Source: Ptiloglossa arizonensis (lineage: Eukaryota; Arthropoda; Insecta; Hymenoptera; Colletidae). From it: a stretch of 64,000 bases of DNA. Of this stretch, positions 14,681 through 29,100 are shown one piece after another. The notes under the pieces are model-generated. The model saw only the letters and a list, made by a program, of their open reading frames with translations, did not search any database and had not been told where the DNA came from. Every line of letters starts with the position of its first letter. Positions within the stretch are counted from its first letter, which is position 1. The stretch covers positions 103,266-167,265 of the forward strand of contig NW_027479276.1 of the NCBI RefSeq assembly GCF_051014685.1, written 5' to 3'. Made by a program: the position numbers and the translations under genes.

Positions 14681-15315
14681 CGTGTGACGTATAACGTATA
14701 ACGTATAACGTATAACGTATAACGTATAACGTATAACGTATAACGTGTGACGTATAACGTATAACGTATAACGTATAACGTATAACGTATAACGTATACC
14801 GTATAACGTATAACGTATAACGTATAATGTATAACGTATAACGTATAACGTATAACGTATATCGTATAAAGTATATCGTATAACGTGTGACGTATAACGT
14901 ATAACGTATAACGTATAACGTATAACGTATAACGTATAACGTATAACGTATAACGTATAACGTATAACGTATAACGTATAATGTATAACGTATAACGTAT
15001 AACGTATATCGTATAATGTATAACGTATAACGTATAACGTATAACGTATAACCTATAACAAATAACGTATAACGTATAACGTATAACGTATAACGTATAA
15101 CGTATAACGTATAACGTATAACGTATAACGTATAACGTATAACGTATAACGTATAACGTATAACGTATAACGCATAACGTATAACGTATAGCGTATACCG
15201 TATAAAGTATAACGTATAACGTATAACGTATAACGTATAACGTATAACGTATAACGTATAACGTATAACGTATAACGTATAACGTATAACGTAATACGTA
15301 TAACCTATAACAAAT

Positions 15316-15706
15316 AACGTATAACGTATAACGTATAACGTATAACGTATAACGTATAACGTATAACGTATAACGTATAACGTATAACGTATAACGTATA
15401 ACGTATAACGTATAACGTATAACGTATAACGTATAACGTATAACGTATAACGTATAACGTATAACGTATAACGTATAACGTATAACGTATAACGTATAAC
15501 GTATAACGTATAACGTATAACGTATAACGTATAACGTATAACGTATAACGTATAACGTATAACGTATAACGTATAACGTATAACGTATAACGTATAACGT
15601 ATAACGTATAACGTATAACGTATAACGTATAACGTATAACGTATAACGTATAACGTATAACGTATAACGTATAACGTATAACGTATAACGTATAACGTAT
15701 AACGTA
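15316..15706 (+). repeat. Run of about 56 consecutive plain units
   Basis: No variant unit is visible between the AAATAAC unit near 15,309 and the A6C unit near 15,707. Such pure runs are rare against the usual spacing of variants (a few to about 20 units). Similar runs lie at about 17,168-17,525, 49,866-50,186, 51,748-52,070 and 54,850-55,273. Confidence 0.8.
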
Positions 15707-15914
15707 TACCGTATAACGTATAACGTATAACGTATAATGTATAACGTATAACGTATAACGTATAACGTATAACGTATATCGTATAAAGTATAACGTATAA
15801 CGTGTGACGTATAACGTATAACGTATAACGTATAGCGTATACCGTATAAAGTATAACGTATAACGTATAACGTATAACGTATAACGTATAACGTATAACG
15901 TATAACGTATAGCG

Positions 15915-17068
15915 TTAACGTATAACGTATAACGTATAACGTATAACGTATAACGTATAACGTATAACATATAACGTATAACGTATAACGTATATCGTAT
16001 AAAGTATAAAGTATAACGTATAACGTATAACGTCTAACGTATAACGTATAACGTATAACGTATAACGTATAACGTATAACGTATAACGTATAACGTATAA
16101 CGTATAACGTATAACGTATAACGTATAACCTATAACAAATAACGTATAACGTATAACGTATAACGTATAACGTATAACGTATATCGTATAAAGTATAACG
16201 TATAACGTGTGACGTATAACGTATAACGTATAACGTATAGCGTATACCGTATAAAGTATAACGTATAACGTATAACGTATAACGTATAACGTATAACGTA
16301 TAACGTATAACGTATAGCGTATAACGTATAACGTATAACGTATAACGTATAACGTATAACGTATAACGTATAACATATAACGTATAACGTATAACGTATA
16401 TCGTATAAAGTATAAAGTATAACGTATAACGTATAACGTCTAACGTATAACGTATAACGTATAACGTATATCGTATAACGTATAACGTATAACGTATAAC
16501 GTATAACGTATAACGTATACCGTATAACGTATAACGTATAACGTATAATGTATAACGTATAACGTATAACGTATAACGTATAACGTATATCGTATAAAGT
16601 ATAACGTATAACGTGTGACGTATAACGTATAACGTATAACGTATAGCGTATACCGTATAAAGTATAACGTATAACGTAAAACGTATAACGTATAACGTAT
16701 AACGTATAACGTATAGCGTATAACGTATAACGTATAACGTATAACGTATAACGTATAACGTATAACGTATAACGTATAACGTATAACGTATAACGTATAA
16801 CGTATATCGTATAAAGTATAAAGTATAACGTATAACGTATAACGTCTAACGTATAACGTATAACGTATAACGTATAACGTATAACGTATAACGTATAACG
16901 TATAACGTATAACGTATAACGTATAACGTATAACGTATATCGTATAAAGTATAAAGTATAACGTATAACGTATAACGTCTAACGTATAACGTATAACGTA
17001 TAACGTATAACGTATAACGTATAACGTATAACGTATAACGTATAACGTATAACGTATAACGTATAACG
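15915..17068. repeat. 1.8-kb repeat, copy 1, with a shared 6-bp unit at its left end
   Basis: Begins at a shortened unit, GTTAAC, following an A6G unit at 15,908-15,913. Matches copy 2 at 1,819 bp (260 units minus one base): G1A at 15,967 and 17,786, A6T at 16,467 and 18,286, A3G/A5G at 16,613 and 18,432, and T4A at 16,676 and 18,495. Copy 1 is longer near its right end because a 133-bp module (A6T-C7A-C7A to A3C and plain units) is repeated, at 16,803 and 16,936. Confidence 0.83.
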
Positions 17069-17733
17069 TATAGCGTATACCGTATAAAGTATAACGTATA
17101 ACGTATAACGTATAACGTATAACGTATAACGTATAACGTATAACGTATAACGTATAACGTATATCGTATAACGTATAACGTATAACGTATAACGTATAAC
17201 GTATAACGTATAACGTATAACGTATAACGTATAACGTATAACGTATAACGTATAACGTATAACGTATAACGTATAACGTATAACGTATAACGTATAACGT
17301 ATAACGTATAACGTATAACGTATAACGTATAACGTATAACGTATAACGTATAACGTATAACGTATAACGTATAACGTATAACGTATAACGTATAACGTAT
17401 AACGTATAACGTATAACGTATAACGTATAACGTATAACGTATAACGTATAACGTATAACGTATAACGTATAACGTATAACGTATAACGTATAACGTATAA
17501 CGTATAACGTATAACGTATAACGTATACCGTATAACGTATAACGTATAACGTATAATGTATAACGTATAACGTATAACGTATAACGTATAACGTATATCG
17601 TATAAAGTATAACGTATAACGTGTGACGTATAACGTATAACGTATAACGTATAGCGTATACCGTATAAAGTATAACGTATAACGTATAACGTATAACGTA
17701 TAACGTATAACGTATAACGTATAACGTATAGCG

Positions 17734-18888
17734 TTAACGTATAACGTATAACGTATAACGTATAACGTATAACGTATAACGTATAACATATAACGTATAA
17801 CGTATAACGTATATCGTATAAAGTATAAAGTATAACGTATAACGTATAACGTCTAACGTATAACGTATAACGTATAACGTATAACGTATAACGTATAACG
17901 TATAACGTATAACGTATAACGTATAACGTATAACGTATAACGTATAACCTATAACAAATAACGTATAACGTATAACGTATAACGTATAACGTATAACGTA
18001 TATCGTATAAAGTATAACGTATAACGTGTGACGTATAACGTATAACGTATAACGTATAGCGTATACCGTATAAAGTATAACGTATAACGTATAACGTATA
18101 ACGTATAACGTATAACGTATAACGTATAACGTATAGCGTATAACGTATAACGTATAACGTATAACGTATAACGTATAACGTATAACGTATAACATATAAC
18201 GTATAACGTATAACGTATATCGTATAAAGTATAAAGTATAACGTATAACGTATAACGTCTAACGTATAACGTATAACGTATAACGTATATCGTATAACGT
18301 ATAACGTATAACGTATAACGTATAACGTATAACGTATACCGTATAACGTATAACGTATAACGTATAATGTATAACGTATAACGTATAACGTATAACGTAT
18401 AACGTATATCGTATAAAGTATAACGTATAACGTGTGACGTATAACGTATAACGTATAACGTATAGCGTATACCGTATAAAGTATAACGTATAACGTAAAA
18501 CGTATAACGTATAACGTATAACGTATAACGTATAGCGTATAACGTATAACGTATAACGTATAACGTATAACGTATAACGTATAACGTATAACGTATAACG
18601 TATAACGTATAACGTATAACGTATAACGTATATCGTATAAAGTATAAAGTATAACGTATAACGTATAACGTCTAACGTATAACGTATAACGTATAACGTA
18701 TAACGTATAACGTATAACGTATAACGTATAACGTATAACGTATAACGTATAACGTATAACGTATAGCGTATACCGTATAAAGTATAACGTATAACGTATA
18801 ACGTATAACGTATAACGTATAACGTATAACGTATAACGTATAACGTATAACGTATAACGTATAACGTATAACGTATAACGTATAACAA
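17734..18888. repeat. 1.8-kb repeat, copy 2
   Basis: Copy of 15,915-17,068 and again starts with the six-base GTTAAC unit after A6G. Marker order is unchanged to about 18,500. It has only one instance of the 133-bp module that is doubled in copy 1, and it ends near an AAATAAC unit at about 18,887. A third occurrence of the six-base unit is at 19,636, 1,903 bp on (272 units minus one base), but there the following markers belong to the G1T cluster. Confidence 0.83.
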
Positions 18889-19673
18889 ATAACGTATAAC
18901 GTATAACGTATAACGTATAACGTATAACGTATAACGTATAACGTATAACGTATAACGTATAACGTATAACGTATAACGTATAACGTATAACGTATACCGT
19001 ATAACGTATAACGTATAACGTATAATGTATAACGTATAACGTATAACGTATAACGTATAACGTATAACGTATAACGTATAACGTATAACGTATAACGTAT
19101 AACGTATAACGTATAACGTATAACGTATAACGTATAACGTATAACGTATACCGTATAACGTATAACGTATAACGTATAACGTATAATGTATAACGTATAA
19201 CGTATAACGTATAACGTATAACGTATAACGTATAACGTATAACGTATAACGTATAACGTATAACGTATAACGTATAACGTATAACGTATAACGTATAACG
19301 TATAACGTATAACCTATAACAAATAACGTATAACGTATAACGTATAACGTATAACGTATAACGTATAACGTATAACGTATAACGTATAACGTATAACGTA
19401 TAACGTATAACGTATAACGTATAACGTATAACGTATACCGTATAACGTATAACGTATAACGTATAACGTATAATGTATAACGTATAACGTATAACGTATA
19501 TCGTATAAAGTATAACGTATAACGTGTGACGTATAACGTATAACGTATAACGTATAGCGTATACCGTATAAAGTATAACGTATAACGTATAACGTATAAC
19601 GTATAACGTATAACGTATAACGTATAACGTATAGCGTTAACGTATAACGTGTAACGTATAACGTATAACGTAT

Positions 19674-20138
19674 AACTTATAACGTATAACGTATAACGTA
19701 TAACGTATAACGTATAACGTATGTCGTATAAAGTATAAAGTATAACTTATAACGTATAACGTATAACGTATAACGTATGTCGTATAAAGTATAAAGTATA
19801 ACGTATAACGTATAACGTCTAACGTATAACGTATAACGTATAACGTATAACGTATAACGTATAACGTATAACGTATAACGTATAACGTATAACGTATAAC
19901 AAATAACGTATAACGTATAACGTATAACGTATAACGTATAACGTATAACGTATAGCGTATACCGTATAAAGTATAACGTATAACGTATAACGTGTAACGT
20001 ATAACGTATAACGTATAACGTATAACGTATAACGTATAACGTATAACGTATAACGTATGTCGTATAAAGTATAAAGTATAACGTATAACGTATAACGTAT
20101 AACGTATAACGTATGTCGTATAAAGTATAAAGTATAAC
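19674..20138. repeat. Cluster rich in G1T and A5G/A6T units, copy 2
   Basis: Copy of 7,441-7,905 at an offset of 12,233 bp. Checked markers are G1T at 19,744, A3C at 19,817, AAATAAC at 19,898, A3G at 19,992 and A5G/A6T at 20,055 and 20,111. The next A3C unit is 12,184 bp from its partner, so the copies part beyond about 20,130. Confidence 0.82.
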
Positions 20139-20344
20139 GTATAACGTATAACGTCTAACGTATAACGTATAACGTATAACGTATAACGTATAACGTATAA
20201 CGTATAACGTATAACGTATAACGTATAACGTATAACGTATAACGTATAACGTATAACGTATAATGTATAACGTATAACGTATAACGTATAACGTATAATG
20301 TATAACGTATAACGTATAACGTATAATCTATAACAAATAACGTA

Positions 20345-22345
20345 TAACGTATAACGTATAACGTATAACGTATGACGTATAACGTATAACGTATAACGTA
20401 TAACGTATAACGTATAACGTATAACGTCTAACGTATAACGTATAACGTATAACGTATAAAGTATAACGTATAACGTATAACGTATAACGTATAACGTATA
20501 ACGTATAATGTATAACGTATAACGTATAACGTAAAACGTATATCGTATAAAGTATAACGTATAACGTGTGACGTATAACGTATAACGTATAACGTATAGC
20601 GTATACCGTATAAAGTATAACGTATAACGTATAACGTATAACGTATAATGTATAACGTATAACGTATAACGTATAACGTATAACGTATAACGTATAACGT
20701 ATAACGTATAACGTATAACGTATAACGTATAACGTATAACGTATAACGTATATCGTATAAAGTATAAAGTACAACGTATAACGTATAACGTCTAACGTAT
20801 AACGTATAACGTATAACGTATAACGTATAACGTATAACGTATAACGTATAACGTATAACGTATAACGTATAACGTATAACGTATAACGTATAACGTATAA
20901 CGTATAACGTATAACGTATAACGTATAACGTATAACGTATAACGTATAACGTATAACGTATAACGTATAACGTATAACGTATAACGTATAACGTATAACG
21001 TATAACGTATAACGTATAACGTATAACGTATAACGTATAACGTATAACGTATAACGTTTATCGTATAAAGTATAACGTATAACGTATAACGTCTAACGTA
21101 TAACGTATAACGTATAACGTATAACGTATAACCTATAACAAATAACGTATAACGTATAACGTATAACGTATAACGTATAACGTATAACGTATAACGTATA
21201 ACGTATAACGTATAGCGTATAGCGTATACCGTATAAAGTATAACGTATAACGTATAACGTATAACGTATAACGTATAACGTATAACGTATAACGTATAAC
21301 GTATAACGTATAACGTATAACGTATAACGTATAACGTATAACGTATAACCTATAACAAATAACGTATAACGTATGACGTATAACGTATAACGTATAACGT
21401 ATAACGTATAACGTATAACGTATAACGTCTAACGTATAACGTATAACGTATAACGTATAAAGTATAACGTATAACGTATAACGTATAACGTATAACGTAT
21501 AACGTATAATGTATAACGTATAACGTATAACGTAAAACGTATATCGTATAAAGTATAACGTATAACGTGTGACGTATAACGTATAACGTATAACGTATAG
21601 CGTATACCGTATAAAGTATAACGTATAACGTATAACGTATAACGTATAATGTATAACGTATAACGTATAACGTATAACGTATAACGTATAACGTATAACG
21701 TATAACGTATAACGTATAACGTATAACGTATAACGTATAACGTATAACGTATATCGTATAAAGTATAAAGTACAACGTATAACGTATAACGTCTAACGTA
21801 TAACGTATAACGTATAACGTATAACGTATAACGTATAACGTATAACGTATAACGTATAACGTATAACGTATAACGTATAACGTATAACGTATAACGTATA
21901 ACGTATAACGTATAACGTATAACGTATAACGTATAACGTATAACGTATAACGTATAACGTATAACGTATAACGTATAACGTATAACGTATAACGTATAAC
22001 GTATAACGTATAACGTATAACGTATAACGTATAACGTATAACGTATAACGTTTATCGTATAAAGTATAACGTATAACGTATAACGTCTAACGTATAACGT
22101 ATAACGTATAACGTATAACGTATAACCTATAACAAATAACGTATAACGTATAACGTATAACGTATAACGTATAACGTATAACGTATAACGTATAACGTAT
22201 AACGTATAGCGTATAGCGTATACCGTATAAAGTATAACGTATAACGTATAACGTATAACGTATAACGTATAACGTATAACGTATAACGTATAACGTATAA
22301 CGTATAACGTATAACGTATAACGTATAACGTATAACGTATAACCT
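20345..22345. repeat. 1.0-kb (143-unit) tandem duplication
   Basis: Copy 1 is about 20,345-21,345 and copy 2 about 21,346-22,345. Markers match at 1,001 bp: A5G (20,370 and 21,371), A3C (20,426 and 21,427), T4A (20,531 and 21,532), T4C (20,769 and 21,770) and A3C (20,790 and 21,791). The later A3T/A6T unit (21,056 and 22,050) and the G1C pair are 994 bp apart, so one unit differs. The combination of A5G, T4C and A3T/A6T makes the pairing unambiguous. Confidence 0.87.
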
Positions 22346-25300
22346 ATAACAAATAACGTGTAACGTATAACGTATAACGTATAACGTATAACGTATAAAG
22401 TATAACGTATAACGTATAACGTATAACGTATAACGTATAACGTATAACGTATAACGTATAACGTATAACCTATAACAAATAACGTATAACGTATAACGTA
22501 TAACGTATAACGTATAACGTATAACGTATAACGTATAACGTATAACGTATAACGTATAACGTATAACGTATAACGTATAACGTATAACGTATAACGTATA
22601 ACGTATACCGTATAACGTATACCGTATAACGTATAACGTATAACGTATAATGTATAACGTATAACGTATAACGTATAACCTATAACAAATAACGTATAAC
22701 GTATAACGTATAACGTATAACGTCTAACGTATAACGTATAACGTATAACGTATAACGTATAACGTATAACGTATAACGTATAACGTATAACGTATAACGT
22801 ATAACGTATAATGTATAACGTATAACGTATAACGTATATCGTATAATGTATAACGTATAACGTATAACGTATAACGTATAACCTATAACAAATAACGTAT
22901 AACGTATAACGTATAACGTATAACGTATAACGTATAACGTATAACGTATAACGTATAACGTATAACGTATAACGTATAACGTATAACGTATAACGTATAA
23001 CGTATAACGTATAACCTATAACAAATAACGTATAACGTATAACGTATAACGCATAACGTATAACGTATAACGTATAACGTATAACGTATAACGTATAGCG
23101 TATAGCGTATACCGTATAAAGTATAACGTATAACGTATAACGTATAACGTATAACGTATAACGTATAACGTATAACGTATAACGTATAACGTATAACGTA
23201 TAACGTATAACGTATAACGTATAACGTATAACGTATAACCTATAACAAATAACGTATAACGTATAACGTATAACGTATAATGTATAACGTATAACGTATA
23301 ACGTATAACGTATATCGTATAAAGTATAACGTATAACGTGTGACGTATAACGTATAACGTATAACGTATAACGTATAACGTATAACGTATAACGTGTGAC
23401 GTATAACGTATAACGTATAACGTATAACGTATAACGTATAACGTATAACGTATACCGTATAACGTATAACGTATAACGTATAATGTATAACGTATAACGT
23501 ATAACGTATAACGTATATCGTACAAAGTATAACGAATAACGTGTGACGTATAACGTGTAACGTATAACGTATAACGTATATCGTATAAAGTATAAAGTAT
23601 AACGTATAACGTGTTACGTATAACGTATAACGTATAGCGTATAGCGTATACCGTATAAAGTATAACGTATAACGTATAACGTATAACGTATAACGTATAA
23701 CGTATAACGTATAACGTATAACCAATAACAAATAACCTATAACAAATAACGTATAACGTATAACGTATAACGTATAACGTATAACGTATAACGTATAACG
23801 TATAACGTATAACGTATAACGTATAACGTATAACGTATAACGTATAACGTATAACGTATAACGTATAACGTATACCGTATAACGTATAACGTATAACGTA
23901 TAACGTATAACGTATAACGTATAACGTATAACGTATAACGTATAACGTATAACGTATAACGTATAACGTATAACGTATAATGTATAACGTATAACGTATA
24001 ACGTATAACGTATAATGTATAACGTATTACGTATAACGTATAATGTATAACGTATAACGTATAACGTATAACCTATAACAAATAACGTATAACGTATAAC
24101 GTATAACGTATAACGTATAACGTATAACGTATAGCGTATAGCGTATACCGTATAAAGTATAACGTATAACGTATAACGTATAACGTATAACGTATAACGT
24201 ATAACGTATAACGTATAACGTATAACGTATACCGTATAACGTATACCGTATAACGTATAACGTATAACGTATAATGTATAACGTATAACGTATAACGTAT
24301 AACGTATATCGTATAAAGTATAACGTATAACGTGTGACGTATAACGTATAACGTATAACGTATAACGTATAACGTATAACGTATAACGTATAACGTATAA
24401 CGTATAACGTATAACGTATAACGTATAACGTATAACCTATAACAAATAACGTATAACGTATAACGTGTGACGTATAACGTATAACGTATAACGTATAACG
24501 TATAACGTATAACGTATAACGTATAACGTGTGACGTATAACGTATAACGTATAACGTATAACGTATAACGTATAACGTATAACGTGTGACGTATAACGTA
24601 TAACGTATAACGTATAACGTATAACGTATAACGTATAACGTATAATGTATAACGTATAACGTATAACGTATAACGTATAATGTATAACGTATTACGTATA
24701 ACGTATATTGTATAACGTATAACGTATAACGTATAACGTATAACGTATAACGTATAACGTATAACGTATAACGTATAACGTATAACGTATAACGTATAAC
24801 GTATAACGTATAACGTATAATGTATAACGTATAACGTATAACGTATAACGTATAATGTATAACGTATTACGTATAACGTATATTGTATAACGTATAACGT
24901 ATAACGTATAACCTATAACAAATAACGTATAACGTATAACGTATAACGTATAACGTATGACGTATAACGTATAACGTATAACGTATAACGTATAACGTAT
25001 AACGTATAGCGTATACCGTATAAAGTATAACGTATAACGTATAACGTATAACGTATAACGTATAACGTATAACGTATAACGTATAACGTATAACGTATAA
25101 CGTATAACGTATAACGTATAACGTATAACGTATAACGTATAACCTATAACAAATAACGTATAACGTATAAATTATAACGTATAACGTATAACGTATAAAG
25201 TATAACGTATAACGTATAACGTATAACGTATAACGTATAACGTATAACGTATAACGTATAACGTATAACGTATAACCTATAACAAATAACGTATAATGTA

Positions 25301-26100
25301 TAACGTATAACGTATAACGTATAACGTATAACGTATAACGTATAACGTATAACGTATAACGTATAACGTATAACGTATAACGTATAACGTATAACGTATA
25401 ACGTATAACGTATAACGTATAACGTATAACGTATAACGTATAACGTATAACGTATAACGTATAACGTATAACGTATAACGTATAACGTATAACGTATAAC
25501 GTATAACGTATAACGTATAACGTATAGCGTATACCGTATAAAGTATAACGTATAACGTATAACGTATAACGTATAACGTATAACGTATAACGTATAACGT
25601 ATAACGTATAACGTATAACGTATAACGTATAACGTATAACGTATAACGTATAACGTATAACGTATAACGTATAACGTATAACGTATAACGTATAACGTAT
25701 AACGTATAACGTATAACGTATAACGTATAACGTATAACGTATAACGTATAACGTATAACGTATAACGTTTATCGTATAAAGTATAACGTATAACGTATAA
25801 CGTCTAACGTATAACGTATAACGTATAACGTATAACGTATAACCTATAACAAATAACGTATAACGTATAACGTATAACGTATAACGTATAACGTATAACG
25901 TATAACGTATAACGTATAACGTATAACGTATAACGTATAGCGTATAGCGTATACCGTATAAAGTATAACGTATAACGTATAACGTATAACGTATAACGTA
26001 TAACGTATAACGTATAACGTATAACGTATAACGTATAACGTATAACGTATAACGTATAACGTATAACGTATAACGTATAACGTATAACGTATAACGTATA
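22346..26100 (+). repeat. Mixed satellite stretch with local duplications
   Basis: No gene or foreign sequence is present. It contains an A3G/A5G cluster (24,465, 24,528, 24,584), and a 175-bp local duplication marked by GTATTAC (24,689 and 24,864) and A6T/C7T (24,703 and 24,878). It also holds the left partner of a 10-kb-distant repeat pair near 23.3-23.8 kb. Plain runs separate these modules. Confidence 0.85.
23275..23760. repeat. Long-range HOR copy with a compound CAATAAC marker
   Basis: Order: C7T, A6T-C7A, A3G/A5G twice, A6C, C7T, A6T, then further A3G/A5G and A6G units. It ends in the unusual series CAATAAC, AAATAAC, CTATAAC, AAATAAC (23,723-23,750). The same series occurs at 33,796-33,823. 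From 23,281 to about 23,520 the two copies match at 10,080 bp except for one A3G change. The compound marker is 10,073 bp apart, so one unit differs. Private changes such as T2A near 23,534 show some divergence. Confidence 0.82.
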
Positions 26101-29100
26101 ACGTATAACGTATAACGTATAACCTATAACAAATAACGTATAACGTATAACGTATAACGTATAACGTATAACGTATAAAGTATAACGTATAACGTATAAC
26201 GTATAACGTATAACGTATAACGTATAACGTATAACGTATAACGTATAACGTATAACCTATAACAAATAACGTATAACGTATAACGTATAACGTATAACGT
26301 ATAACGTATAACGTATAACGTATAACGTATAACGTATAACGTATAACGTATAACGTATAACGTATAACGTATAACGTATAACGTATAACGTATACCGTAT
26401 AACGTATACCGTATAACGTATAACGTATAACGTATAATGTATAACGTATAACGTATAACGTATAACGTATAACGTATATCGTATAAAGTATAACGTATAT
26501 CGTATAAAGTATAACGTATAACGTGTGACGTATAACGTATAACGTATAACGTATAGCGTATACCGTATAAAGTATAACGTATAACGTATAACGTATAACG
26601 TATAACGTATAACGTATATCGTATAACGTATAACGTATAACGTATAACGTATAACGTATAACGTATAACGTATAACGTATAACGTATAACGTATAACGTA
26701 TAACGTATAACGTATAACGTATAACGTATAACGTATAACGTATAACGTATAACGTATAACGTATAACGTATAACGTATAACGTATAACGTATAACGTATA
26801 ACGTATAACGTATAACGTTTATCGTATAAAGTATAACGTATAACGTCTAACGTATAACGTATAACGTATAACGTATAACGTATAACGTATAACGTATAAC
26901 CTATAACAAATAACGTATAACGTATAACGTATAACGCATAACGTATAACGTATAACGTATAACGTATAACGTATAACGTATAGCGTATAGCGTATACCGT
27001 ATAAAGTATAACGTATAACGTATAACGTATAACGTATAACGTATAACGTATAACGTATAACGTATAACGTATAACGTATAACGTATAACGTATAGCGTAT
27101 AGCGTATACCGTATAAAGTATAACGTATAACGTATAACGTATAACGTATAACGTATAACGTATAACGTATAACGTATAACGTATAACGTATAACGTATAA
27201 CGTATAACGTATAACGTATAACGTATAACGTATAACGTATAACGTATAACGTATAACGTATAACGTATAACGTATAACCTATAACAAATAACGTATAACG
27301 TATAACGTATAACGTATAACGTATAACGTATAAAGTATAACGTATAACGTATAACGTATAACGTATAACGTATAACGTATAACGTATAACGTATAACGTA
27401 TAACGTATAACGTATAACCTATAACAAATAACGTATAACGTATAACGTATAACGTATAACGTATAACGTATAACGTATAACGTATAACGTATAACGTATA
27501 ACGTATAACGTATAACGTATAACGTATAACGTATAACGTATAACGTATAACGTATACCGTATAACGTATACCGTATAACGTATAACGTATAACGTATAAT
27601 GTATAACGTATAACGTATAACGTATAACGTATAACGTATATCGTATAAAGTATAACGTATATCGTATAAAGTATAACGTATAACGTGTGACGTATAACGT
27701 ATAACGTATAACGTATAGCGTATACCGTATAAAGTATAACGTATAACGTATAACGTATAACGTATAACGTATAACGTATATCGTATAACGTATAACGTAT
27801 AACGTATAACGTATAACGTATAACGTATAACGTATAACGTATAACGTATAACGTATAACGTATAACGTATAACGTATAACGTATAACGTATAACGTATAA
27901 CGTATAACGTATTACGTATAACGTATAACGTATAACGTATAACGTTTATCGTATAAAGTATAACGTATAACGTCTAACGTATAACGTATAACGTATAACG
28001 TATAACGTATATCGTATAAAGTATAACGTATATCGTATAAAGTATAACGTATAACGTGTGATGTATAACGTATAACGTATAACGTATAGCGTATACCGTA
28101 TAAAGTATAACGTATAACGTATAGCGTATAACGTATAACGTATAACGTATATCGTATAACAAATAACGTATAACGTATAACGTATAACGTATAACGTATA
28201 ACGTATAACGTATAACGTATAACGTATAACGTATAACGTATAACGTATAACGTATAACGTATAACGTATAACGTATAACGTATAACGTATAACGTATACC
28301 GTATAACGTATACCGTATAACGTATAACGTATAACGTATAATGTATAACGTATAACGTATAACGTATAACGTATAACGTATATCGTATAAAGTATAACGT
28401 ATATCGTATAAAGTATAACGTATAACGTGTGACGTATAACGTATAACGTATAACGTATAGCGTATACCGTATAAAGTATAACGTATAACGTATAACGTAT
28501 AACGTATAACGTATAACGTATATCGTATAACGTATAACGTATAACGTATAACGTATAACGTATAACGTATAACGTATAACGTATAACGTATAACGTATAA
28601 CGTATAACGTATAACGTATAACGTATAACGTATAACGTATAACGTATAACGTATAACGTATAACGTATAACGTATAACGTATAACGTATAACGTATAACG
28701 TATAACGTATAACGTATAACGTATAACGTTTATCGTATAAAGTATAACGTATAACGTATAACGTATAACGTATAACGTATAACGTATAACGTATAACGTA
28801 TAGCGTATAGCGTATACCGTATAAAGTATAACGTATAACGTATAACGTATAACGTATAACGTATAACGTATAACGTATAACGTATAACGTATAACGTATA
28901 ACGTATAACGTATAACGTATAACGTATAACGTATAACGTATAACGTATAACGTATAACGTATAACGTATAACCTATAACAAATAACGTATAACGTATAAC
29001 GTATAACGTATAACGTATATCGTATAAAGTATAACGTATAACGTGTGACGTATAACGTATAACGTATAACGTATAGCGTATACCGTATAAAGTATAACGT

